Part shown: positions 31,163 to 39,434 of the stretch, one piece after another
Layout of the letters: each line of letters opens with the position of its first letter
Position numbering within the stretch: the stretch's first letter is position 1
Origin: Armatimonadetes bacterium UBA1398
GTDB taxonomy: Bacteria > Armatimonadota > Zipacnadia > UBA1398
NCBI GenBank assembly: GCA_002305165.1
Contig: DBQI01000039.1
Span: 76,360-123,341 of the forward strand
Direction: 5' to 3'
DNA: 46,982 nt
The notes under the pieces: model-generated
The model's input: only the letters and a program-made list of their open reading frames with translations
Told to the model about the DNA's origin: nothing
Database searches by the model: none
Position numbers and translations under genes: made by a program

Positions 31163-32152
31163 TTGGATTCCAGGATCCGGACGCTGTTGGCCCTCAGGCA
31201 CGAGAAGCCCGACCGAGCGCCGTTCGGCCTCTTTGGAGCGGACGTCATCGTGACCTTGGCCCTCCTGGCCCTCGTCGCCGCGGCCATGAGCGGCTGTGGC
31301 CGCGAGCGATCGGTGTCACCCGCGCCGGTCCAGCCATCGCCGGTCAGCAGTGCGATGACGGTCTTCGTTGGCGTGCCGCCACATGCGTATCTCGCCAGGC
31401 AGGTTGGCGGAGAGCGGATCCGGGTGGAGACGATGGTGCCCGCCGGCCAATCACCCCACAGCTACGAGCCGACGCCGAGCCAAGTCGCGTCGCTCGAGAA
31501 GGCGGCGATCTACTTCCGCTCCGGCGTGCCTTTCGAGGAGGGGTTCATCTCAGACCTTGCCGCTGGCGCCAGGACGCTTCGGGTGGTCGACCTACGCGAA
31601 GGATTGAGTGCCCGCGAAGCTAGTCACAGCCACGACCATGGGCTGGGGCACGAGGCCCAGGACCCGCACATGTGGTTGAACCCGCGGCTCGCCATCGCTC
31701 AAGGCGACATCATGGCCGCGGCATTGGCGGAGGCGGACCCTTCGGGGGCCGACGAGTACCGCGCGGGCGCTGAGCGGCTGCGCGCCGAGCTCACCAAGGT
31801 GGATGAGGAGTTACGGGAGATCCTCGCCCCCCTTGCTGGCAGGAGTTTTCACGTGTTCCACCCGGCCTTCGGCTACTTCGCGGATGCCTACGGGCTCACC
31901 CAGGTGGCAATAGAGGTCGATGGCAAGGAGCCGAGCAGCCGCCAGGTGGCGGAGATCATCGAGGAGGCAAGGGCGGCGGGGGCGCGGGTGATCTTCGTGC
32001 AGCCCCAGTTCGCCAGGGCGAGCGCGGAGGTGATCGCGCGGGAGGTGGGGGCGCAGGTCGTGCCGCTGGACCCATTGCCCGAGGACCTGCCGGGCAGCCT
32101 GATGGAGATGGCCGTCGCGATACGGTCAGGCCTCGCGGGCGCGGGTGGCTAG
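31163..32152 (+). CDS. ZnuA-type metal-binding lipoprotein (cluster A-I solute-binding protein)
   Basis: From the TTG at 31163 the product has 329 residues. A rather long n-region precedes a hydrophobic segment and a lipobox-like AAAMSGC, with Cys45 as the lipid site. The family's metal ligands are visible: His74 in VPPHAYLARQVGG, His99 in GQSPHSYEPTPSQ, and His169 in DPHMWLNP. A His-rich loop (HSHDHGLGH, about 155-163) is typical of zinc rather than manganese binders. A later FHVFHPAFGYFADAYGL and DGKEPSSRQ are also family signatures. Such proteins hand zinc to a ZnuBC ABC transporter in the periplasm, but no permease or ATPase gene is in the window. The gene ends convergently with the GT9 gene, sharing 4 bp. 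Confidence 0.87.
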   Translation: MDSRIRTLLALRHEKPDRAPFGLFGADVIVTLALLALVAAAMSGCGRERSVSPAPVQPSPVSSAMTVFVGVPPHAYLARQVGGERIRVETMVPAGQSPHSYEPTPSQVASLEKAAIYFRSGVPFEEGFISDLAAGARTLRVVDLREGLSAREASHSHDHGLGHEAQDPHMWLNPRLAIAQGDIMAAALAEADPSGADEYRAGAERLRAELTKVDEELREILAPLAGRSFHVFHPAFGYFADAYGLTQVAIEVDGKEPSSRQVAEIIEEARAAGARVIFVQPQFARASAEVIAREVGAQVVPLDPLPEDLPGSLMEMAVAIRSGLAGAGG

Positions 32153-33216
32153 GGGTCCTTCCTGGCCCGCCTCGACTGCGGCGGATACCGGGTCATCAGA
32201 TCGTCAAGGGCATCGATCACCCACTCGGTCTCGAGGCCGAGCATGCAGTCGTAGTGCCGACAGATGGGACGCCGGACGCACGGGTGGCATGGCATCCGAT
32301 GGATGAGGGAGCGCACATGCTCGCCGGGCGGAGTGACCAACTCCGGCCGGGTAGGCCCGAAGAGGCAAACGGTGGGGACTCCCAGCGCGCCGGAGATGTG
32401 GATCGTCCCCGTGTCGGGTCCGATGACAGCGCCGCACTGCTCGATGGCCGCCACGGAGCCGGCAAGGGAGAGCTCGCCCACGGTATCGAGCAGGGGCGCC
32501 CGGCAAGCCTCTACAAGGGCCGCCGCGTCGTGTCGGTCGGCGGGCCCGCCGAGGATCATCGGCCGCAGCCCCCACCGTTCCACAGCCATCTCGGCGACGG
32601 TGGCCCAACGGTCGGTCGGCCAGAACTTGTGGGCCCAACTACCCTTGAGATGCAGCCCCAGGAGGGGGCCGCTACCATGGCCCAGGCGATCCATGAGGCT
32701 GCCGAACTCCGCGCGGCCCTCGGCGGAGACGGGGACGTGGCACTCGCCCACCGGCGACTCGATGCCGATGGCCTCGAGGAAGCGGAGGTTGCGCTGGATC
32801 ACCGACTCGCTGGCACGCGCGGTGCTGACGAGGTAGTTGGCAGCGATGGTGGCGCCCTCGCGGGCATCAGCGAAGGCGACCCGCTTGCTCGCTCCCGAGG
32901 TGGCCGCGATCAGGGCGCATCGAGCGAGGCCCTGGAAGTCCAGGGCGATGTCAACACCGAGGGGAGCCAGCCGCTGCTTGAGGCTCAATACCGCGCCCGG
33001 ACTGAAGTAGCCGTGGGTGTCCCGCTCCCAGAGCAGGACGTCGTCCACATAGCGGTTCCCGACGACGACGGGGGCGCTCTTGGGCTCGACGACCCAGGCG
33101 ATGTAGTCATCGGGGCATGCCCTACGAAGGGCAGTGACGGCGGCGGAGGTCATCACGCAGTCTCCGATGGCGGAGAGCCGGATGACGAGGATGCTGCGAC
33201 GTCCGTCGGGCGTCAA
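32149..33216 (-). CDS. Glycosyltransferase family 9 (ADP-heptose:LPS heptosyltransferase-like)
   Basis: Starting from TTG at 33216 (GGGGAGG 9 nt upstream, 1 nt after the lpxL-like stop) the product has 355 residues. An ATG at 33234 is an alternative. The N-terminus SILVIRLSAIGDCVMTSAAV is the standard GT9 opening. HLKGSWAHKFWPTDRWA marks the start of the second Rossmann domain, and GPDTGTIHISGALGVPTVCLFGPTRPE is the nucleotide-sugar site. The Cys-rich CHPCVRRPICRHYDCM near the C-terminus is also typical. GT9 enzymes add heptose or related sugars to the LPS inner core at the cytosolic face of the inner membrane. It is the last gene of the lipid A/Kdo operon, and its stop overlaps the ZnuA-like stop. 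Confidence 0.9.
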   Translation of the reverse strand: MTPDGRRSILVIRLSAIGDCVMTSAAVTALRRACPDDYIAWVVEPKSAPVVVGNRYVDDVLLWERDTHGYFSPGAVLSLKQRLAPLGVDIALDFQGLARCALIAATSGASKRVAFADAREGATIAANYLVSTARASESVIQRNLRFLEAIGIESPVGECHVPVSAEGRAEFGSLMDRLGHGSGPLLGLHLKGSWAHKFWPTDRWATVAEMAVERWGLRPMILGGPADRHDAAALVEACRAPLLDTVGELSLAGSVAAIEQCGAVIGPDTGTIHISGALGVPTVCLFGPTRPELVTPPGEHVRSLIHRMPCHPCVRRPICRHYDCMLGLETEWVIDALDDLMTRYPPQSRRARKDP

Positions 33217-33217
33217 A

Positions 33218-34168
33218 CTAGCCCGCCTCCCCATCGGGCTGGCGCTTCCAGCGCTTGTGAATCCAGAGCCACTGGGAGGGTTCCTCCCGTATCCATGCCT
33301 CAAGGGCCCGGGCCGCCTCCTGCATGAAGGCGTGGGCGTCGGCCTCCTTGTCGCCCGACTGCTCGGGGATGTCCATGGGCCAGACGTGGAGGTCGTGGGA
33401 GTCGTCGCTGGCGCGGCGGCTGAGGGTGTGGAACACGGCGGCATTCGTTCGCTGCCACAGCCGGTGGGGGCCGTAGACCGTGGATGCGGGGCGGCCGAAG
33501 AACCGGATGAAGCCGCCCGGTCCGAAGGTGTTCTGGTCGGGAAGGATGCCCACCGCCTCGCAGCGCTGCAGTGCGCGGAGGGAAGAGCGTATGTCGTCGC
33601 GGTCGGAGACGCTCATCCCGTTGGCCGCGCGGGTGTCGCTCACGAGAGCCTCCAGCTTGGGGTCATCGTGGCGCCGGGCGATCACGGTAAGCGGGACGCC
33701 CTCGAGCGCGAGACGGCGCCCGACCCACTCCCAGTTGTCGTAATGGGCGGCGAGGTAGATAACGGGCCTGCCGCCTCGAATGGCCTCATGGACGGCCTCG
33801 AAGCCGTGAATGCGGACCTGGGCGCGGAACTCGTCGTCGTCGAGACTCTTGGAGCACAGGAACTCGAACAGGGACTTGGTCAGGTTCGTGAAGACCTCGG
33901 CCGCGCGGCGGCGAACCTGGGCTCGATCCCACTCCGGGAAGGCCTGAGAGAGATTGCCCTCGGCGGTCTTCCGCCACCACGGGCAGAGCCGACAGAGGAG
34001 GATGCTGATGCCACGAGCGAGCCGGATCGAGCGCCTGTGACCCAGGGTGGTCGCGAGAGAGCGCAGCAGCCAGACCATGGCGCGGAAGACCGGCTGGCTC
34101 ACGGCCCTCCTGAGAGCGACTCTCTTGTGCTCGCGATCCTGTTCCTCGCTCCTGCCGACATCACTCAC
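33218..34168 (-). CDS. lpxL: Lipid A biosynthesis acyltransferase (LpxL/HtrB family)
   Basis: The GTG at 34168 (AGGAG 11 nt upstream) gives 316 residues and overlaps the lpxK stop by 8 nt. The protein has an N-terminal hydrophobic segment and the catalytic H-x4-E motif, His142 to Glu147, in AHYDNWEW. It also has GILPDQNTFGPGGFIRFFG, the family's second conserved block (usually D-Q...G), and QWLWIHKRWK near the end, matching the W-x-H-R/K-R-W/F signature. The family transfers a secondary acyl chain from acyl-ACP to Kdo-lipid A or its precursors on the inner face of the inner membrane. LpxL, LpxM and LpxP paralogues cannot be separated by eye; the symbol is a family-level label. Confidence 0.88.
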   Translation of the reverse strand: MSDVGRSEEQDREHKRVALRRAVSQPVFRAMVWLLRSLATTLGHRRSIRLARGISILLCRLCPWWRKTAEGNLSQAFPEWDRAQVRRRAAEVFTNLTKSLFEFLCSKSLDDDEFRAQVRIHGFEAVHEAIRGGRPVIYLAAHYDNWEWVGRRLALEGVPLTVIARRHDDPKLEALVSDTRAANGMSVSDRDDIRSSLRALQRCEAVGILPDQNTFGPGGFIRFFGRPASTVYGPHRLWQRTNAAVFHTLSRRASDDSHDLHVWPMDIPEQSGDKEADAHAFMQEAARALEAWIREEPSQWLWIHKRWKRQPDGEAG

Positions 34169-35276
34169 CAGCTGCCGTCTCCTCTCCGCCGAGAAAGTCC
34201 ACGAGATCATCGAGGGGCGATGCGCCCCCAAGGTCACTCCTCGCCAAAGCGAAGTCCACTTCGAGCACGCGCACCGCTGGCGTCTCCATTGTCGCCAGTT
34301 TGGCCCAGTCCTTCTCGGTTGTCACCATGCCGTCCGCCCCCAGGGCCTCGGCGGCGGCGCCGAGGGCCTCGACCTCCTCGGCTGTGTAGCGATGATGGTC
34401 GGGGAAGACGCGATCCTCGAGGACCTCAGCCCCGAGGGCGGTGAGGGTGGCGCTGAAGGCCCCCGGGTTGCCCAGGCTGCTGAAGGCGAGCAACCGTTGG
34501 CCAGCCAGGGATTCCGGCCGATGGCGCGTCCCCTGGGCGTCGCGCACGGCGACCGGCGCGTGGTTTGCGAGGGGCGCCGCGGCGCCGCCGCGGATGCGCC
34601 CGAGCGCCTCGGCGACGCGGGCGCAATCGGGCGCCGCATCGCAGCGCGTGATGATGAGGACGTCGAAGCGCCGGAGGCCGCCGAGGGGCTCCCGAAGGCA
34701 GCCGCGGGGCAACAGCCTGGCTCGTGAAGGGTCCACAGTGGCGTCCCAGAGCGCCACGGTGCGATGGGTGGACAGGCCCCAATGCTGCAGGCCATCATCG
34801 AACAGCAGGGCTTGGACGCCCAGCCGCGTGAGCGCTAGCTCGCTCGAAGCCCGGCGGCTGGGCCCGACCACGACAACGGTGCGGCTCAACCCCTGGGCGA
34901 GCATCACCGCCTCATCGCCGGCCGTGTCGGGGCCCTCGAGCAGGGAGCGTCCGTCGTGCACGACACGCGTGGACCGCGGATCCAGGCGTCCGTATCCACG
35001 GAGGATGACGGCCGATCTGATGCCCCGGTCCTCGAGACGACGGGCCAAGTGTCGAACAAGCGTCGTCTTCCCCGTCCCTCCCACCGTGATGTTCCCCACG
35101 CAGACGCTCGGCACCGGAGGCCGCCAGGGACCGCGGAGGCGATGCAAGCAGCGATCCAGAGCCAGGCCGGCGCGGTAGAGACAGGATGCGCCCGAGAGCG
35201 CGCCGAGCTGAAGGCGCTCCAGCGCCGTGGGCGAGGGGCTGTCGACCAGGTTCCGCCAGCGGATGCGACCGGCCAC
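34161..35276 (-). CDS. lpxK: Tetraacyldisaccharide 4'-kinase
   Basis: This 371-residue enzyme starts with GTG at 35276, 1 nt after the waaA TGA, with GGGGGAT upstream. The P-loop GGTGKT is at 66-71. The RGYG motif (ILRGYGR) and DDGLQHWGL, whose first aspartate is the catalytic base region in known LpxK, are intact. A C-terminal helix region ends in a Pro/Glu-rich tail. An N-terminal amphipathic helix (ALERLQLGALSGASCLYRAGLAL) probably tethers it to the inner membrane. It phosphorylates the 4' position of disaccharide-1-phosphate to form lipid IVA, using ATP. Its place between waaA and lpxL matches pathway order. Confidence 0.94.
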   Translation of the reverse strand: MAGRIRWRNLVDSPSPTALERLQLGALSGASCLYRAGLALDRCLHRLRGPWRPPVPSVCVGNITVGGTGKTTLVRHLARRLEDRGIRSAVILRGYGRLDPRSTRVVHDGRSLLEGPDTAGDEAVMLAQGLSRTVVVVGPSRRASSELALTRLGVQALLFDDGLQHWGLSTHRTVALWDATVDPSRARLLPRGCLREPLGGLRRFDVLIITRCDAAPDCARVAEALGRIRGGAAAPLANHAPVAVRDAQGTRHRPESLAGQRLLAFSSLGNPGAFSATLTALGAEVLEDRVFPDHHRYTAEEVEALGAAAEALGADGMVTTEKDWAKLATMETPAVRVLEVDFALARSDLGGASPLDDLVDFLGGEETAAGE

Positions 35277-35277
35277 G

Positions 35278-36645
35278 TCATCCCCCGCTCAGGCAGCGGA
35301 GGATGCCGACGGCGGTGCGACCGGAGGCTCCGCAGTGCTCGTCGAAGACGGCCTTGGCTCTGGTGACGATGCTGGCGCGGAGTTCCTCATCGCCCAGCAG
35401 GCGCACGAGCTCACGCGCCACGCCCGGCCCGTCGGGCGCCTCGAAGAGCACGCCCGCCCGCTCCGCGATGCCAACGGTGTCTCGGAAGTTGCTGGTGTGC
35501 CGGCCCACGATCACGGGCTTGCCGTAGTGGAGCGGCTGGAGCACATTCCCGCCCCCGAGGGGCACGAGGCTGCGTCCCACGAAGGCGACGTCGCAGATGG
35601 AGTAGAGGCGCGTCAGCTCCCCGATGGTGTCCAGTAGGATCACCGAATCGTGCCCCATCTCGGGCTGCAGACCGGCCCGCATCTCGGTGCGGCGAATCAC
35701 CCCGAGCCCCCGCCCCTTGATGATCTCGGCGACCTCGTCGGCCCGCTCGGGATGCCTCGGCGCGTGGATCATGCGCAGCGCCGGCCACCTGCGACGCGCC
35801 TCCGCGTGAGCGTCGATCAGGGGCTCATCCTCGCCCGGCCCCGTGGATCCGGTCAGCCAGACGAGGCTCTCGGGCGCCAGCCCGTACTCGCGACGCATGG
35901 CGTCGGCCGCCTCAGGCGTGACCACGGGGAACTCCTCATCGAACTTGCAGCTGCCAGTGACGGTCACCGAGCCCTCGCGGGCCCCCAGAGCGATGAATCG
36001 CTCGGCGTCCTGGGGCGACTGAGCGAAGACGTGGTCCACGCAATGCAGCGCCCAGCGGTAGAGCCACCGAGCGTGGCGTGACCGGCGGAAGCTGCGGTCG
36101 GAGACGCGTCCGTTGCACACCACCGTTCGGACGCCGCGCCGGTGGGCGGCATCCAGCAGGTTCGGCCAGAGTTCCGTCTCCACCACAACGAGCATGTCCG
36201 GCCGCATCGCCTCGAGGGCGGCGTTGACGCATAGCGGCACATCGATGGGCAGGTAGAAGAGGGCCTCGCACTCGGTCAGCTTCGCGCTGGCGACCTGGTG
36301 GCCCGTCGCCGTCGTCACGGACAGCAGGATCCGCAGCGAGTCATCGCGCGCGAGCATCTCCCGGATGATGGCGCCGGCCACAGACACCTCGCCCACGGAC
36401 ACGGCATGGACCCAGATGGCGCGTCCCGTGCCCCGGTGGGCATCGGCTCGGGCCTCCGGCGGCACGACTCCGAGCCGCTGCATGAAGCCTCGCCGTGTCT
36501 TGCCTCCGAGGGTTACGCGCCAAGCCAGCCAGAGCGCGAGGAGCGGAAGCAGCGCCGCCAGCACCAGGTTGTAGACGCAGCGCGCGAAGCGCTGCCCTGT
36601 GCCCAGCGGCCGGGGCGCCGGACGGGGACTCTGGGGGCCGGTCAT
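35278..36645 (-). CDS. waaA: 3-deoxy-D-manno-octulosonic acid (Kdo) transferase
   Basis: The 455-residue protein has an N-terminal membrane anchor (VYNLVLAALLPLLALWLAW), then two GT30 Rossmann domains. Recognisable blocks are IWVHAVSVGEV, VVVETELWPNLL, VTGSCKFDEE, RHPERADEV and the C-terminal HTSNFRDTV. It transfers Kdo from CMP-Kdo to lipid IVA at the inner membrane. Two usually acidic positions are glutamine here. Gln56 is in MQRLG, where Escherichia coli has GERYG and the Aquifex enzyme its proposed catalytic base Glu31. Gln370 is in GGNVLQP, where a Glu normally stands. The nucleotide sequence reads CAG in both places. The ATG overlaps the msbA stop as ATGA. Number of Kdo units added cannot be told. 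Confidence 0.92.
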   Translation of the reverse strand: MTGPQSPRPAPRPLGTGQRFARCVYNLVLAALLPLLALWLAWRVTLGGKTRRGFMQRLGVVPPEARADAHRGTGRAIWVHAVSVGEVSVAGAIIREMLARDDSLRILLSVTTATGHQVASAKLTECEALFYLPIDVPLCVNAALEAMRPDMLVVVETELWPNLLDAAHRRGVRTVVCNGRVSDRSFRRSRHARWLYRWALHCVDHVFAQSPQDAERFIALGAREGSVTVTGSCKFDEEFPVVTPEAADAMRREYGLAPESLVWLTGSTGPGEDEPLIDAHAEARRRWPALRMIHAPRHPERADEVAEIIKGRGLGVIRRTEMRAGLQPEMGHDSVILLDTIGELTRLYSICDVAFVGRSLVPLGGGNVLQPLHYGKPVIVGRHTSNFRDTVGIAERAGVLFEAPDGPGVARELVRLLGDEELRASIVTRAKAVFDEHCGASGRTAVGILRCLSGG

Positions 36646-38522
36646 GACGCACCCGCTCCCCGATCCTCGCTGGCAGGCAGACCCACCTGGAGTCGCCAGA
36701 GCCGAGCGTAGTAGCCGTCGCGTTCCAGCAGATCCTCATGGGCGCCGGACTCGACGATCCGCCCGTGGTCGAGCACGTAGATACGGTCGGCGTCCCTGAT
36801 GGTCGAGAGCCGGTGGGCGATGGCCAGGGTGGTGCGGTTCTCCATGAGCCGGTTCAATGCCACCTGCACGACCTTCTCGGCCTCGGAGTCCAGCGATGAG
36901 GTCGCCTCATCGAGGATGAGCATGGCGGGATCCCGCAGCACGGCGCGGGCGATGGCGATGCGCTGCCGCTGCCCGCCGGATAGGGTCGTGCCACGCTCCC
37001 CTACGACGGTGTCATAGCCTTCGGGCAGGCTGTCGATGAAGCCATCCGCGTTGGCCACCCGGGCCGCCTCTACGATGGCCGCGTCGTCGGCCTCCTGATT
37101 GCCCAGCCAGATGTTCCAGCGAACGGCGCCCGTGAAGAGGAAGCTGTCCTGGAGCACGACCCCCATGTGGGAGCGCAGGCTCGCCCGGGAGTGTTCGACG
37201 ATGGACTGCCCGTCAACGAGAATCTGGCCGCCGGTCGGATCGTAGAGGCGCGCGAGCAGGCTGGCGAGGGTCGACTTCCCCGATCCGCTCTCGCCCACCA
37301 CCGCCACAACCTCGCCCGGCTTGATCTCCAGCGACACGTCATGGAGGACGGGCACATCCTCCCGATAGCCGAAGGACACCCTGTCGAAGACGACGTGGGC
37401 GTTCCCGACCTCGATGCTCGGCTTCTGCTCGTCCCGGTCGTCCTCGACCCGAACGGACAGGAAGTCGGTGATGCGGTCGCAGACGGAGCCCAGTTCCTGA
37501 AGCCGCGCCCAGTTGCGGCCCGTCTTGGAGAGGTAGGTGCCGACTCGCTGCATGAGGAGGGCCAGGGTGATGAGCCAGGCAAGGGTGAGCCTGCCGCTCA
37601 CGATCTCATACATGCCTACCCAGATGACCACGGCGAAGCCGATGTAGCCGAGAAGCTCGTTCCCGGGCAGCGCCGCCGCGTGCGCTCGGGCGGCGCGCAT
37701 GGCATTGCGGTAGATGCGCTGATTCTGGTCGTGGAATCGCTCCTTCTCGTGTCTCTGAAGCCCAAAGATCCGCACGACCCGGACCCCCTGGATCGACTCG
37801 GCGAGCAGTCCCGTCAACCCCGCGGTGTCCTCTTGGAGGCCACGGGTCGTCCGGCGGACCACACGGCCCAGCATCGCCATGAACGCGATGACCAGCGGGC
37901 TGACCAGGAAGCCCCACACGGTGACGCGCCACGAGATCGTGAGCATCAGATAGAGGCTGAACAGCACCTGCACAGGCGCCGCGAACATCTCCCGCACATC
38001 ACTGTCGGTGAGCAGCCTCAGGTACTGGGTGTCGTTGATGAGCCTGGACGTCGTGTCCCCGGAGCGCCTACGGTCGAAGTAGTCAACTCCGAGGCGATTC
38101 ACGTGCGCGAACATTCGGTCGCGGATGTCGCGGATCGTCTTCTGAGCGGCGCGATCCCAGAGGTACAGGCCGAGGCTGTAGCAGAACACCGAGAGCAGGC
38201 CGAACGCGAGGACCTTGCTGGTCGCGATGGTCATGCGTTGAAGGGTGTCGGCGCGGCTCGGCGCGACGGCCTCCTTGGCCGCGCCCGCGAGGGAGTCAGT
38301 TACGCTCGCGATGGGCGCCGCGACGCCGCCATCGGTCGCTCCGAGAACCTCACTGACGTAGTAGATGGTGAGGAGTTGGGCCGCGGCGCGGACGCCGAGC
38401 ACCAGGATTGCCAGAATGAACATGCGACGGTAGGGAGCCATGAACTGCAGTACGCGCCGCAGGGCCGCCAGTCCAGCGGGCGGCTCCGTTCGCTCTGGCT
38501 CTGTGTGGATGGCGTCCGTCAC
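36642..38522 (-). CDS. msbA: Lipid A export ATP-binding/permease protein (MsbA-like ABC exporter)
   Basis: This 626-residue half-transporter has six predicted transmembrane helices (about 30-340) followed by an ATPase domain (about 375-610). The ATPase carries Walker A GESGSGKST near 410, the Q-loop VVLQDSFLF, signature LSGGQRQRIAIARA near 510, Walker B AMLILDEATSSLD, and the H-loop AIAHRLST. A poorly conserved Ala-rich loop (about 65-95) lies between helices 1 and 2. MsbA flips lipid A core across the inner membrane, and the downstream waaA, lpxK and lpxL genes strongly support that role over a drug exporter. The start is GTG at 38522 without a clear ribosome site. An extended -10-like sequence ends 7 nt upstream, so the message could be leaderless. 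Confidence 0.92.
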   Translation of the reverse strand: MTDAIHTEPERTEPPAGLAALRRVLQFMAPYRRMFILAILVLGVRAAAQLLTIYYVSEVLGATDGGVAAPIASVTDSLAGAAKEAVAPSRADTLQRMTIATSKVLAFGLLSVFCYSLGLYLWDRAAQKTIRDIRDRMFAHVNRLGVDYFDRRRSGDTTSRLINDTQYLRLLTDSDVREMFAAPVQVLFSLYLMLTISWRVTVWGFLVSPLVIAFMAMLGRVVRRTTRGLQEDTAGLTGLLAESIQGVRVVRIFGLQRHEKERFHDQNQRIYRNAMRAARAHAAALPGNELLGYIGFAVVIWVGMYEIVSGRLTLAWLITLALLMQRVGTYLSKTGRNWARLQELGSVCDRITDFLSVRVEDDRDEQKPSIEVGNAHVVFDRVSFGYREDVPVLHDVSLEIKPGEVVAVVGESGSGKSTLASLLARLYDPTGGQILVDGQSIVEHSRASLRSHMGVVLQDSFLFTGAVRWNIWLGNQEADDAAIVEAARVANADGFIDSLPEGYDTVVGERGTTLSGGQRQRIAIARAVLRDPAMLILDEATSSLDSEAEKVVQVALNRLMENRTTLAIAHRLSTIRDADRIYVLDHGRIVESGAHEDLLERDGYYARLWRLQVGLPASEDRGAGAS

Positions 38523-38529
38523 GACGGCT

Positions 38530-38535
38530 AGTGTA
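38530..38535 (-). promoter_or_regulatory. Possible extended -10 promoter giving a leaderless msbA message
   Basis: The minus strand reads TGCTACACT, an extended -10 (TGn plus TACACT). Its last base is 7 nt from the GTG of msbA, so transcription would begin at or next to the start codon. No -35 element is evident. The missing Shine-Dalgarno sequence at this gene agrees with a leaderless start. Confidence 0.35.
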
Positions 38536-38547
38536 GCACAACGCCTC

Positions 38548-38562
38548 CGGCCCCACGGGCCG
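38548..38562 (-). terminator. Short GC hairpin after the membrane protein gene
   Basis: CGGCCC and GGGCCG (38548-38553, 38557-38562) form a 6-bp stem with a 3-nt loop directly after the stop codon at 38563, just before the msbA promoter candidate. There is no T-tract. Confidence 0.35.
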
Positions 38563-39273
38563 TCAGAGCTGGGCTACATCGCGCTCGACGACGAAGTGGT
38601 CACGCGGAGCGGCGCCATCGATCTTGAAGCGCGCCTCGCGCGCGTGGAGCTGCGCTTCGGCGAGGGCGAAGACGCGGCCGACGGTGGGGAGCAGCAGTAG
38701 GCCGAGGATGATGCCGTAGAAGACGGCGAGGCCCGTTGCCGCCCCGAGAACGGTCCCGGTGAGGTCCTGGCTCTCGTCATCGCCCGCGCCCTCTATGGCG
38801 TCCAACTCCGCGTCCGCCATCAGCCAGCTTTGGTCGATGTCGAGCCGTATCATCTGGGCCAGCCCGATGCCCACGACCACGAGGAGCACACACAGGATGA
38901 GCGCGAGGCGCCGGCCCCATCCCCGTATCGTCCATAGGCCGTACGCTACGGCCCCGACGAATAGGGCAAGCACCGGGACGCCGAGAATCCAAGGCCCCAC
39001 CATCACATCGGCGGTCTCCACGACGTCCGAGTAGGCGTCGGTGGCGTACCCCCGCAGCTCCATGCCCTCGGAGATGGCGGTATGGTAGGAGACCATCGCT
39101 CCCACCAGGATCATCAGGCCGATGACCTGCAGGATGGCCAGCATCTGGGCGAGGCTGCGCACCCCACGGCCCTCGCGGGTCTGGAAGACATCCTCTTCGG
39201 CAGGTGCTGCTCCGGCCTCCTCCGTCACGGTGAGTGGCTCCTCGTCGACTCCGCGTTCCCGCTCCTCAGGCAT
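38563..39273 (-). CDS. Four-helix membrane protein of unknown function
   Basis: The ATG at 39273 (GGAGG 10 nt upstream) gives 236 residues; a 17-codon upstream extension is rejected for lack of a ribosome site. An acidic cytosolic N-terminus (PEERERGVDEEPLTVTEEAG) is followed by four predicted transmembrane segments. These are LAILQVIGLMILVGAMVSYH, VGPWILGVPVLALFVGAVAYG, LALILCVLLVVVGIGLAQMI and LGAATGLAVFYGIILGLLLL. A loop of about 30 acidic residues lies between the last two. I do not recognise a named family; it loosely resembles small integral proteins with a DUF2127-like layout. It lies upstream of msbA on the same strand but is probably a separate unit because of the hairpin after its stop. 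Confidence 0.65.
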   Translation of the reverse strand: MPEERERGVDEEPLTVTEEAGAAPAEEDVFQTREGRGVRSLAQMLAILQVIGLMILVGAMVSYHTAISEGMELRGYATDAYSDVVETADVMVGPWILGVPVLALFVGAVAYGLWTIRGWGRRLALILCVLLVVVGIGLAQMIRLDIDQSWLMADAELDAIEGAGDDESQDLTGTVLGAATGLAVFYGIILGLLLLPTVGRVFALAEAQLHAREARFKIDGAAPRDHFVVERDVAQL

Positions 39274-39434
39274 GGGTTCGCCTCCGGCCAGTGGTAGCGC
39301 CGCTGCACGCGGCTCGCGTCCCAATGCGCTATTCTACACGTCCCCCAGGGATGGGCCAACGTTACGGCGCGGCGCAGGGCGGGGCGTGCTGTAGGGGGAA
39401 TCCTAGGCCTAGTGAGCGGTACCCGGAGGCTGGG

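Noticed and set aside
33217..33444. N-terminal extension of the GT9 gene overlapping the lpxL-like gene
   Set aside because: The extra residues are the wrong-frame reading of the acyltransferase C-terminus. The conserved GT9 start lies at 33216-33234.
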